24,093 nt of DNA from CAWAXW01 sp963786155 (GTDB lineage Bacteria > Actinomycetota > CADDZG01 > WHSQ01), in contig CAWAXW010000002.1 of the NCBI GenBank assembly GCA_963786155.1, positions 1 through 24,093 of the forward strand, given 5' to 3'. The position numbers were made by a program, and so were the translations under genes. The first letter of the stretch is position 1. Every line of letters begins with the position of its first letter. The notes beneath the pieces were generated by a model, which was given only the letters and a program-made list of their open reading frames with translations, did no database searches and had not been told where the DNA came from. Of the stretch, positions 1-7,429 are shown piece by piece.

Positions 1-497
1 GCGGCAGCCAGGGCAGCCGCCGCCATCAGGGTCAGGACCCGGTCGGCCTTGCCCATGGGCCCTCCCTGCAGGCGCTTGCCCGTGACGCTCGCTCCCATGA
101 CTCCGGTCAGGCTGCAGAAGAAGACGGCCGCCAACGCGCAGATGGCAACCACAGGCTCGACAACGAACGCGAGGGCCACGATCCAGAACGTGTCCGATAG
201 GCGATCACCCATCTCGTTCGAGACCTCGCCTAAAGGGTCCAGCCGGACCCTCCTGCGTGCGATCGATCCATCAAGTGCATTCAGCGCGAGCCGGATCAGG
301 CCCAGGGGTGGCACGAGCAGCCACAACAACGGCCGTTCGAGGATGCCGCCCAATGCGAGGGCCGCGCCGGCGGCGATGCTGATCGCGATCGCCGCAACGG
401 TTAGGACGTTCGGCGTGACCTTGCGTTCGACCAACACTCGCTCGAAGCGCGCCAGCCGGCGCACGAACCACGGTTTCGCCACATATAGAGAGATCAT
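1..497 (-). CDS. CDP-alcohol phosphatidyltransferase family protein, C-terminus beyond the window
   Basis: Partial gene: 165 codons are visible from ATG at 497, and the 3' end lies outside the window. The product would be a membrane enzyme moving a phosphoalcohol group from or to a CDP-linked donor in phospholipid synthesis. A hydrophobic segment (about residues 32-50) and another (58-72) precede the family signature, read here as N73-x2-D76-G77-x2-A80-R81-x8-G90-x3-N94-x3-D98. The usual signature has Asp at all four metal positions; two are Asn here (73 and 94). The spacing is exact, so the family call is firm, but the substrate is not readable. I recall similar Asn-bearing variants among YnbA/YnjF-type proteins, but that is from memory. 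The start overlaps the stop of the upstream small gene by 4 bases (ATGA), indicating translational coupling. Confidence 0.8.
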   Translation of the reverse strand, partial: MISLYVAKPWFVRRLARFERVLVERKVTPNVLTVAAIAISIAAGAALALGGILERPLLWLLVPPLGLIRLALNALDGSIARRRVRLDPLGEVSNEMGDRLSDTFWIVALAFVVEPVVAICALAAVFFCSLTGVMGASVTGKRLQGGPMGKADRVLTLMAAAALAA

Positions 498-619
498 GCG
501 TACCTCACGAATTGGTAGATGAACCAAAGCGCCGAAAGAACGGGGATCAAAACGTAGAGAACCGGGATGATCGCCAGGATCAGAAGCCCGGTCACCCATC
601 TGCGTTTCCTTGCTTGCAT
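494..619 (-). CDS. 41-residue single-span membrane protein coupled to the CDP-alcohol transferase
   Basis: Small gene, ATG at 619, TGA at 494-496. A clear GGAGG lies about 8 bases before the ATG (plus-strand complement near 624-632). The product starts with a basic stretch (MQARKRRW), continues with one long hydrophobic segment (about residues 9-34) and ends FVRYA. This predicts one membrane helix with the basic end inside. The stop codon overlaps the start of the transferase gene (ATGA), so the two are very likely co-translated. I do not recognise a family. The likely roles are a partner or stabiliser of the transferase, or a leader that sets its expression; neither is shown by the sequence. 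It is too short for routine gene finding, but the ribosome site and overlap support it. Confidence 0.6.
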   Translation of the reverse strand: MQARKRRWVTGLLILAIIPVLYVLIPVLSALWFIYQFVRYA

Positions 620-749
620 GCCTCTACCTCCACTCGAACGATGTGCCTCACCCATCGTCGGGAATGGCAGCACGCAGCGGTAGACGAGGAAGTGCCCGAA
701 GTGAATGGAGGAACAGCTCAGATCTGCGTGGGTAGTTGCGGAAGAAGGG

Positions 750-1403
750 CTATTCGGGGGCCTGGTCGAGACCTCTTTGGAGGGCGTAGCGCATCAGCTC
801 GTAGCGCTTGCGGAGCTGCAGCTTCGTGAGGATGTTCTGCACGTGGTTCTGGACGGTCTTGGTCGAGATGAAGAGCTTCTCGCCGATCTCGCGATAGGTG
901 TAGCCCTTGGCGACGTAGCTGCAGGACCTCGTTCTCGCGCGCGGTCAGCTCGGGTTCGCCGCCGTGTCTTGCTTGGCGATGCGCCGGAACTCGTCGAGCA
1001 CCAGCCCGGCGAGCGACGACGTGAACACCGGCTCGCCGTCGCGAACGCGGCCCACGGCCTCCACGACCTCCTCCGAAGTCGAGCTCTTCAGCAGGTAGCC
1101 GGACGCGCCCGCCTTGACGGCCTCGAGCACGTCTTTCTCCTCGGCCGAGGCCGACAGCACCAGGACCTTCATGTGCGGGGACTCCTCGATGATCCGGCGA
1201 GTGGCCTCGACGCCGGATACGTGTGGGAGCTGAAGGTCCATCAGAACGACCTCGGGCATCGACTCGCGCGCCGTCTCGATCGCCTCGCGGCCGTCGGAGG
1301 CCTCGGCGACGACCTCGTGGCCGGCAGCTTCGAGGTCGGAGCGCACGCCGTCGCGCCACACGGGATGGTCGTCGACGACCATGACGCGGACCCGCTCGGT
1401 CAC
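750..1403 (-). CDS. NarL/LuxR-type response regulator, MacR-like, with two compensating frame changes
   Basis: DNA-binding response regulator paired with the adjacent kinase. GTG at 1403 is preferred because GAAGGAG sits 6 bases upstream and the receiver domain begins at once. Receiver residues: D11/D12 acidic pocket, D56 phosphoacceptor (LMDLQLP), S84 and K106. A linker near residues 125-145 leads to a LuxR/NarL helix-turn-helix (ELTARENEVL, then YTYREIGEKLFISTKTVQNH) ending at TAG 750-752. As given, the frame slips by one base near 950-965, reads the start of the HTH in another frame, and slips back near 915-925; without correction it stops at 945-947 with no complete HTH. Reassembled length (217 codons) is normal. 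The pattern resembles actinobacterial MacR (morphogenesis and antibiotic control in Streptomyces); the regulon here is unknown. Confidence 0.8.
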
Positions 1404-2614
1404 GCCGGCTCCTTCGGGATCGACGAACTCGACCTCGGTGCCCTTTCCGGCGGAGCTCGTGATCGTCATCGACTCCCCCGAGATCCTCGACTCGCCCCTT
1501 CATGCTCTTCAGGATGCCCGCTTTCCCGTTCGCACGCAGCGCAACCTCGTCGTACGAGAACCCGACCCCATCGTCCCGAACGGAAACCACGACCTTAGTG
1601 CCGTCGTCCTCGGCGAACACAGTGGTCCTCTTGGCCTGGGCATGCTCGGCCACATTCGCCAACGCCTGGCGGACGGCGGCGACGACCTCGGTCCCCTCGT
1701 GAGCATCTATCCAGATGGGACCAACCGCGCTGACCTCTGCATCGAGCCCGTCCAGCGACCGAGCCGCGGCTTCGAGCTCCGCTCGCAGCGAGATGAGTCC
1801 CACCGGAGCGTCTTCAGGCTCGCGCATGATGAGCGAGCGCAACTCGCGCTCTTCCTTCTCCGCCATCTCCCCGAGTGAAGCCACCTCTCGAGCCGGGATC
1901 GGCTCCTTCTCGGCCAACGATCCTGCCTTCTTGTGGATGAAGGCGAGGGCTTGCAGGACGGAGTCGTGGATCGTTCGCGCCATGGACTCTCGCTCCGCGA
2001 GCCTTGCCGCGCGCTCGCGCTCGACCACCAGATCATCGGTAGCTTCCTGTAACGCCTCGGCCGAGCGAGTGAGCACCATCGAAACGATCCCGACGGCGCC
2101 ACCGGCGAGCAGGTAGTTGATGATGCCGCCGACCATGATGCGGACCTCGCCCGCGTCGAGCTCCCCGAGTGGAGTCTCGTTGAGCGGCCGTGTCGCGATC
2201 GAGCGCGGCCCCCAGCACCCCTCCCGCCGCGAGACCGCCTCGCCACCCGTACCGCACTCCCCAGGCGAGGGCCGCGCTGATCGGATAGCCGGTTGCGAAG
2301 AAGGGCCTCCCCGACGCGACCTCGCCCTCGAACACGACGAGACCTGACACCAAAACGAGGCCCGTGCACACGGCCAGGTCCACCCACAGCGCGGCCCGGC
2401 TCCAGCGGGTGGGTGCAACCGTCAACCACACGGTCCATGCGCCGGCGACCCCGAGCGAGGTCCATGCCAGCCACTCCCTGGCGAAATCGGCCTCGTCGGT
2501 GACGGCGATGAAGGCCATCCAGACGAGCGAGACCCAGCGGAAGACCAGCACACCGCGGTTGAGCGTGCGTTGGGACCTCTCGGCTGGTGAGAGCTCGGGG
2601 TCGGCAGTGGCCAT
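1400..2614 (-). CDS. Membrane sensor histidine kinase, MacS-like, frame-disrupted
   Basis: Cognate kinase of the neighbouring regulator. From ATG at 2614 the product has several membrane helices (FRWVSLVWMAFIAV, ALWVDLAVCTGLVLVSGLVV and a later pair), then a HisKA_3 dimerisation box with the phospho-acceptor His in RTIHDSVLQALAF (His codon 1966-1968), then an HATPase_c domain with N box (VRQALANVAEHA), G1 box (VRDDGVGF) and G2 box (SSAGKGTEVEF). No single frame carries all of this: the frame changes near 2190-2225 and again at a run of G near 1478. After the second change the tail runs without a stop into the regulator frame. A TGA overlapping the regulator GTG (GTGA, 1400-1403) would end it if a third one-base correction were made. 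The start has GAACCT 6 bases upstream and no Shine-Dalgarno, consistent with a leaderless message. Confidence 0.75.
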
Positions 2615-2788
2615 CGCGAGAGGTTCGCATAGGCCTAGGCGCTCAGGAAGCCCCAGCGAGCAACTCTGCCGGAACTACCCAGACGGATATGGGCACTAGC
2701 GCCGGGGCCTTTGAGCGCTTCATCGTCTACCCGCGCGCCCTCCGATTCCCGATGCTGGGAGGAGATGAAGCCGATCAGGAGGAAAGAG

Positions 2789-4120
2789 ATGTCAACCGCA
2801 GTGCGATCGATGGGACTGGACGAGATGGTCGCCGCCACACCGGACAAGCGCGATCGATACATGGACTTCCTGCGAGCCCTGAGCATCGCGGTGGTCGTCT
2901 TCGGTCACTGGCTGATGGCGATCGTCTACTTCGACGGGAAGGAGCTCTCCGGCGACAGTGCGCTGCTGGTAGTTCCGGGCACGTGGCTCCTCACGTGGGT
3001 CCTTCAGGTGATGCCACTGTTCTTCTTCGTCGGCGGGTTCTCCAATCTCACGTCCTGGCGCTCGATCGAGCGCAAGGGCGGCGGGTATTCCGAGTTCATC
3101 ACCGGTCGCGTCGATCGCCTGATGCGCCCGACCTCGATCTTCATCGGGGCATGGCTGGCGATCGCGGTCGCGCTCCAGATCGCGACCCCTGGTTACTCGA
3201 GCTTCCTCCAGCCGGCGCTGGCCGTCGTCGCGAAGCCGCTCTGGTTCATCGCCGTCTATCTCCTCGTCGTCGCACTCGCTCCAGTCATGATCTCGTTGCA
3301 TCACAGGTTCGGCGCCCGGGTGCTAGGGGTGATGGTGGCCTCGGCCGCGGCGATCGACGTGCTTCGCATCGTGTGGGAAGTGCCGGTCGTGGGTTACCTA
3401 AACTTCGCGTTCGTCTGGCTGTTCGCACACCACCTTGGCTTCTTCTATGCCGATGGATCGCTCGGCCGCTTGGGACGCAAAGCGAACGGGCTGATCGCGC
3501 TCGGGGGTCTGGCATTGACGACAGTGTTGGTCGCCTTCGGCCCCTATTCGGCGAGCATGGTCGGCATCGAGGATGGACGCGTGTCCAACAACGACCCACC
3601 GAGCATCTGCATCATGGCGCTGACCATGTGGCTCGTCGGTCTCGCGATGCTCGGGCGGGACCGGATCACCGCCGCGCTGGAACGTCCACGCAACTGGAAG
3701 CTCGTGATCGCGGCCAACTCGATGATCATGACGATCTTCCTGTGGCACCTGAGTGCCCTGCTGATCGCGGTCTTGGTCTTCTATCCACTCGGTTTCCCAC
3801 AGCCCGCCGGCGGCACGGCGATGTGGTGGGCAACGCGGCCCTTGTGGATGGCGCTTCTAACCGTGCTCCTTGTTCCATTCGTGCTGCTGTTCGGCAGGTT
3901 CGAACGACCCCGAGGGGCCACCAAGTCGAAGTCGATGCGCCTCGGCCGCGTCGGCCTGGGCATCGGCACGAGCGTGGCCGGCATCTCGGGCATAGCAACA
4001 GGCGGTTTCGCGATCGCCAACGGACCCGGTCCGGTCGGCAACGCATTACTCGCCGCCGTCGGGGTGACGCTATTGCGTGCTACATCTGGTCTTCCGGCCA
4101 AGAGTCCGAAAAACCGGTAG
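2789..4120 (+). CDS. Acyltransferase 3 family membrane protein
   Basis: Integral membrane O-acyltransferase of the acyltransferase-3 type (PF01757), which modifies cell-surface sugars, glycolipids or secondary metabolites; 443 residues. ATG at 2789 is chosen because AGGAGG lies 6 bases upstream; in-frame starts further up lack good spacing. After a short cytoplasmic head comes the family entry motif YMDFLRALSIAVVVFGHW with R29 and H40, the conserved Arg and proposed catalytic His, then MPLFFFVGGFSN. About ten hydrophobic segments follow, which is typical, and the last 60 residues are basic, then Gly/Ala-rich. The gene converges on the sulfatase gene and overlaps it by 41 bases. The acceptor cannot be read from sequence. 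The coding frame is intact. Confidence 0.88.
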   Translation: MSTAVRSMGLDEMVAATPDKRDRYMDFLRALSIAVVVFGHWLMAIVYFDGKELSGDSALLVVPGTWLLTWVLQVMPLFFFVGGFSNLTSWRSIERKGGGYSEFITGRVDRLMRPTSIFIGAWLAIAVALQIATPGYSSFLQPALAVVAKPLWFIAVYLLVVALAPVMISLHHRFGARVLGVMVASAAAIDVLRIVWEVPVVGYLNFAFVWLFAHHLGFFYADGSLGRLGRKANGLIALGGLALTTVLVAFGPYSASMVGIEDGRVSNNDPPSICIMALTMWLVGLAMLGRDRITAALERPRNWKLVIAANSMIMTIFLWHLSALLIAVLVFYPLGFPQPAGGTAMWWATRPLWMALLTVLLVPFVLLFGRFERPRGATKSKSMRLGRVGLGIGTSVAGISGIATGGFAIANGPGPVGNALLAAVGVTLLRATSGLPAKSPKNR

Positions 4121-5609
4121 TGACGCACTCGGCTCCCGCGCATTCTCTGAACCCTGCGATCAGCGCGGCCAGGTGGGCGATCACGTCGGACTTGGTCGGG
4201 TCGGCGTGGAGGCTGTCGAGCTCGTAGGGGTCGGCGACCAGGTCGTAGAGCTCGCGGTCGCCGTTGTTGTACTCGACGTACTTCCAGCGGCCCGCCTTCA
4301 CAGCCAGGTATCCGGCGCTGCCCGCGGCCGTTTCGACGAACACCGCGCGGTCAAGTCGGTGTGCGGGATCGGACAGGTACGAAGCCAACGAAGTGCCGTC
4401 GAGTTGGTAGTCGGGTGCGGTGATCCCATCGCCGAGATCGGCGATCGTCGCCGGTACGTCCAGGCTGCTGGTCTTGTCGGTCACGGTTCGCCCGCCGTGC
4501 ACGACCCCTGGGCCGCGCACGATCAGGGGGATGCTCGAGGACTCGCCGTATGCATGGACCTTTTGGAGAGCGAGCCGATGCTCACCCTGGAGCCAGCCGT
4601 TGTCTGCCGTGTAGATGATGTAGGTGTTGTCGAGCTCGCCCGCGGCGTCGAGCGCGTCGACGATCTTCTTCACCCCTTCGTCTACCGCCTGCAGGGACTC
4701 GAGCCTCCTGCGGTACCAGCGATCGATCTCGACTATCTGCGCTTCGGTAAGAGGTTCGGCGTTGCGAACGAACGCCGGCTTGTCGGAGACGTCGGCCTCG
4801 TTGAACGACGGGTTCCTCGGAGCGACCGCGTGGCGGAACGTGCCCTTGTGGCGGACGGCTGGGACGGGGGGACGTCCGATCACCGTTTCGACGCCCATGC
4901 CCTCGACGTCCCCAACGTTGAGCTCGCCGCTGGTTCCTGGGCGCAGCTCCCAATGAGGTGCGAGGTAGGCGACATCGAGGAAGAAGGGCGCGTCATCCGG
5001 CGCGCGCCGCCCAATGAAGTCGACGGCCTTGTCGGTCAGAACGTCGGTCTGGTAGTCGGCTTGCGTCGCGCCGTGCACAACGTTCTTGCCGTTCTCGTTC
5101 AGCACGTATCCATGGAACAGGTAGGTCGTGGGATCTACCGCGCCGTGCCATTCCGTGTATCCGGGAGGCACACCGCCGGTCTCCTCGTGCTGACTCCCGT
5201 CGTAGCCGTTGGGGTACTTGCCGAGGTGCGTAGTCGCATAGCCGGCATCGGACAGCCACACCGGGATCGTTTGCGATGTGTCGATGTTGCCGTAGCCGCC
5301 GTCCGGCGCGCCGTTGCTGCGCACGTTGTTGTTGTGACCCACTTGACCGGTCAGATAAGCCGCGCGCGACGGACAACACAGGGGATAAACGACCGTGTGC
5401 CCGGCGAAGCGGACGCCCTGGTCGATCAACAGCTCGCGGACGTGCGGCATGTACTTCAGGGACTCGATGTCCTGGTCGTCGGTCATGATCACGACGATGT
5501 TGGGCCGTTCGGCCACTGGGTCCGCCGAGGAGGCTTCGGGCGAGAAGGGGCTCCAGGCGGAGACGAGGGTGAGGGCCGCGAGGGCGGCGACGAACAGGGT
5601 CCTGCGCAT
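4080..5609 (-). CDS. Secreted sulfatase (formylglycine type)
   Basis: Extracellular sulfatase of the alkaline phosphatase superfamily, cleaving sulfate esters from sugars or aromatics; 509 residues from ATG 5609, which has GAAAGGA about 8 bases upstream and begins a signal peptide (about residues 1-29, hydrophobic core LFVAALAALTLVSAW). The first metal site is IMTDDQ (D44, D45). The signature C78-C-P-S-R82 is the C-x-P-x-R motif in which C78 is oxidised to formylglycine; LTG follows. Further ligands are seen in HLGKYPNGY, APHWE and YTADNGWLQGEHR. The arrangement resembles N-acetylglucosamine-6-sulfatase and related arylsulfatases, but substrate is not assured. No formylglycine-generating enzyme is in the window. 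Divergent from the lipoprotein hydrolase gene, sharing its regulatory region; the 3' end overlaps the acyltransferase gene. Confidence 0.9.
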   Translation of the reverse strand: MRRTLFVAALAALTLVSAWSPFSPEASSADPVAERPNIVVIMTDDQDIESLKYMPHVRELLIDQGVRFAGHTVVYPLCCPSRAAYLTGQVGHNNNVRSNGAPDGGYGNIDTSQTIPVWLSDAGYATTHLGKYPNGYDGSQHEETGGVPPGYTEWHGAVDPTTYLFHGYVLNENGKNVVHGATQADYQTDVLTDKAVDFIGRRAPDDAPFFLDVAYLAPHWELRPGTSGELNVGDVEGMGVETVIGRPPVPAVRHKGTFRHAVAPRNPSFNEADVSDKPAFVRNAEPLTEAQIVEIDRWYRRRLESLQAVDEGVKKIVDALDAAGELDNTYIIYTADNGWLQGEHRLALQKVHAYGESSSIPLIVRGPGVVHGGRTVTDKTSSLDVPATIADLGDGITAPDYQLDGTSLASYLSDPAHRLDRAVFVETAAGSAGYLAVKAGRWKYVEYNNGDRELYDLVADPYELDSLHADPTKSDVIAHLAALIAGFRECAGAECVTTGFSDSWPEDQM

Positions 5610-5682
5610 GTGGTTGGTCCTTTCGGTCGTCAAAGGGGGTGCCCGAGGTCTCCGCACGTCCGGTCGACCGAAGAAGCGCACA

Positions 5683-5711
5683 CTCTTACAGGAGTGTCAT
5701 AGGAGTGTCAA
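5683..5711 (-). promoter_or_regulatory. Predicted sigma70-type promoter of the sulfatase gene
   Basis: On the minus strand TTGACA (5711-5706) is followed after 17 bases by TAAGAG (5688-5683). This would start transcription near 5676 and give an untranslated leader of roughly 65 bases with the ribosome site before ATG 5609. The perfect -35 hexamer is the strongest in the window. It is embedded in the 11-base tandem repeat, so a protein on the repeat would compete with or contact RNA polymerase. Confidence 0.5.
5690..5711. repeat. Tandem 11-base direct repeat in a divergent promoter region, possible regulator site
   Basis: Two abutting 11-mers, AGGAGTGTCAT (5690-5700) and AGGAGTGTCAA (5701-5711), 10 of 11 identical. 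A third half-site in opposite orientation, ACACTC (5680-5685), pairs with GAGTGT (5692-5697). An 11-base period with a GTCA core is the layout bound by OmpR-family regulators such as PhoP or RegX3, so phosphate control is a reasonable guess, but the core does not match a PHO box exactly. The repeat overlaps the sulfatase -35 and ends where the -35 of the other gene should lie. Confidence 0.45.
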
Positions 5712-5734
5712 ACACCCAACTCAGGGGCGCCGCC

Positions 5735-5740
5735 TAGACT
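5735..5740 (+). promoter_or_regulatory. Predicted -10 box of the lipoprotein hydrolase gene, leaderless
   Basis: TAGACT lies 6 bases before ATG 5747 and no Shine-Dalgarno is present, so transcription probably starts at or next to the start codon. The expected -35 position (near 5712-5717) has no TTGACA-like hexamer and directly abuts the direct repeat, suggesting dependence on an activator. The same TAGACT with 6-base spacing precedes the SRPBCC gene. Confidence 0.45.
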
Positions 5741-5746
5741 CGGCCG

Positions 5747-7429
5747 ATGCCCCGCATCTCTCCGATAGCCAAACGCGCCCTCGCCCTCGTGGCGGGCGCC
5801 TTGCTGCTGGCCGGGTGCACCGAGGCTTCCCAGGGCGAAGGCCGGAGCGCCTCGGGCGTCGAGTCCCGCGCCGGATCGGCCGGGAGCAAACGCGGCGGGC
5901 CGTGGAAGAAAGCGGCTTGTTCGCTCGACCTCGAGATCGTGCGCCGAATCAGGCGCGACTACTTCCCAGGCCGCTCGCCGGAGCTCATCGCCCTGCCCGA
6001 GGAGCCGAACTACTACGGCTCGGCGATCGGCACCAGCCACTCCGGGCCGTGGGACTACATCCAGGAGATCCCGATCGTTCTCTATGGGCCCGGCTACTTC
6101 CAGGAGCAAGGGCAGATATCGCTCGAACGTGAAGTCACGATCGCGGATGTCGCACCAACGCTCGCCGAGTTGCTGGGGATGCCGTGGCCCGAAGACCGGC
6201 CGGGGCGATCGATCACGGAGGCAATCGTCCCGGCTGAAGAACGATCGGGTGCTCCAAAGCTCATCGTCGTCGTCGTGTGGGATGGAGGCGGCACCAACGT
6301 GCTCAGGAGATGGCGTGGTCGCTGGCCCAACGTCCAGACCTTGATGCGAGGCGGGACGAGCGTCATTGACGCGATCGTCGGCTCATCCCCGTCGAACACC
6401 CCCGCCGCGCACACGAACCTCGGCACCGGCGCGTTCCCCAACCAGCACGGGATCGTGGACCTCAAGATCCGGAACGGCGACAAGATCGTCGATCCGTTCG
6501 ACGAAAAGTCGCCGCAGTACCTGCAGACCACGACGATCGGCGATCTGTGGGACCTGCACACCGACAACGCCGCTGAGGTCGGGATGTTCGGCTACAGCCC
6601 GTGGCACCTGGGGATGCTCGGATACGGCTCGTACTCGGCGGGCGGCGACAAAGACGTCATGGCGATCGTTCATAACAGCGGCGAGAACATCGTCGGATCG
6701 AAGTACTACGAGTTCCCGAGCTACGTCGACGGCTACCCCGGACTCGACGCGGATATCCGCACGGTTGATCTGGAGGACGGTGAGCTAGACCAACTATGGC
6801 TCGGCAACGACGTGTTCGGCAATGCCTTCGACCTCAAGCATTCGCCGGCGTTCATCCTGTACCAGACGCGGCTCGTGAAGGCCATGCTCGATCGCGAGGG
6901 GTTCGGAGACGACGACGTGACCGATCTCTTCTTCGTGAACTACAAGCCGTTGGACACGATCGGGCACAAATACAACATGGTCGCGGACGAGCTCGGAAGC
7001 GCCGTCGAATATTCGGACGCCGAGCTCGGCAAGTTGCGTTCATATCTCGACCGAACGGTCGGGCAAGGCGAGTGGGCGATGGTAATGACCGCCGACCATG
7101 GACAAACGCCGGCCGCCTCAACCAACGATGCGTTCCCCATCAACATGGACGAGACCTTGAAGGACGCCGCCGAACGCTTCGGAATGACTGAAGACGAGAT
7201 GTTCCAGGACGCGCGCGTCGGCCACTACTGGCTCGACCTCGATGCGCTGAAGGCCAAGAAGGTGACCGTCGAGGACATCGCCGACTATTTCGTGGGCTAC
7301 ACGATCGCCGACAACTCTGGCGGCGAGGTCGCCGAGGGATACAGCGAGCGAGCCGACGAGCGCATCTTCGCGGCCGCGTGGCCGTCGACTCGAACCGACG
7401 AGATCTGGGAGTGTGTCAGTCCGAGCTGA
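5747..7429 (+). CDS. Lipoprotein hydrolase of the alkaline phosphatase superfamily, permuted metal-site order
   Basis: Predicted phosphodiesterase or phosphatase, 560 residues, exported as a lipoprotein (signal 1-23, lipobox LLAGC with C24). Residues 58-165 look like the C-terminal part of an ordinary family member: YYGSAIGTSHSGPWDY with H98, then IPIVLYGPG and a VAPTLAELLG motif. The catalytic core comes afterwards: D179 (VVWDGGG), nucleophile T218 (SNTPAAHTNLGTG), D403 and H407 (DTIGHKY), D450 and H451 (TADHG). All seven metal or nucleophile positions are present only if H98, normally last, is counted. The C-terminus (about 465-560) lacks a second GTSH motif. The substrate is unknown. The gene overlaps the next one, which is convergent, by 14 bases. 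The reading frame is intact throughout. Confidence 0.85.
   Translation: MPRISPIAKRALALVAGALLLAGCTEASQGEGRSASGVESRAGSAGSKRGGPWKKAACSLDLEIVRRIRRDYFPGRSPELIALPEEPNYYGSAIGTSHSGPWDYIQEIPIVLYGPGYFQEQGQISLEREVTIADVAPTLAELLGMPWPEDRPGRSITEAIVPAEERSGAPKLIVVVVWDGGGTNVLRRWRGRWPNVQTLMRGGTSVIDAIVGSSPSNTPAAHTNLGTGAFPNQHGIVDLKIRNGDKIVDPFDEKSPQYLQTTTIGDLWDLHTDNAAEVGMFGYSPWHLGMLGYGSYSAGGDKDVMAIVHNSGENIVGSKYYEFPSYVDGYPGLDADIRTVDLEDGELDQLWLGNDVFGNAFDLKHSPAFILYQTRLVKAMLDREGFGDDDVTDLFFVNYKPLDTIGHKYNMVADELGSAVEYSDAELGKLRSYLDRTVGQGEWAMVMTADHGQTPAASTNDAFPINMDETLKDAAERFGMTEDEMFQDARVGHYWLDLDALKAKKVTVEDIADYFVGYTIADNSGGEVAEGYSERADERIFAAAWPSTRTDEIWECVSPS

Noticed and set aside
705..1598. Plus-strand open frame of 297 codons
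   Set aside because: Antisense to the response regulator and kinase, whose motifs are unmistakable once frame slips are allowed.
2587..4227. Long plus-strand open frame of 546 codons overlapping the acyltransferase
   Set aside because: Arg/Pro-rich translation without family motifs; the alternative frame encodes a clear membrane acyltransferase with a ribosome site.
4077..5702. Long plus-strand open frame of 541 codons
   Set aside because: It is antisense to the sulfatase gene, whose motifs are complete. The frame is open only because of GC-rich codon bias and has no recognisable domain.
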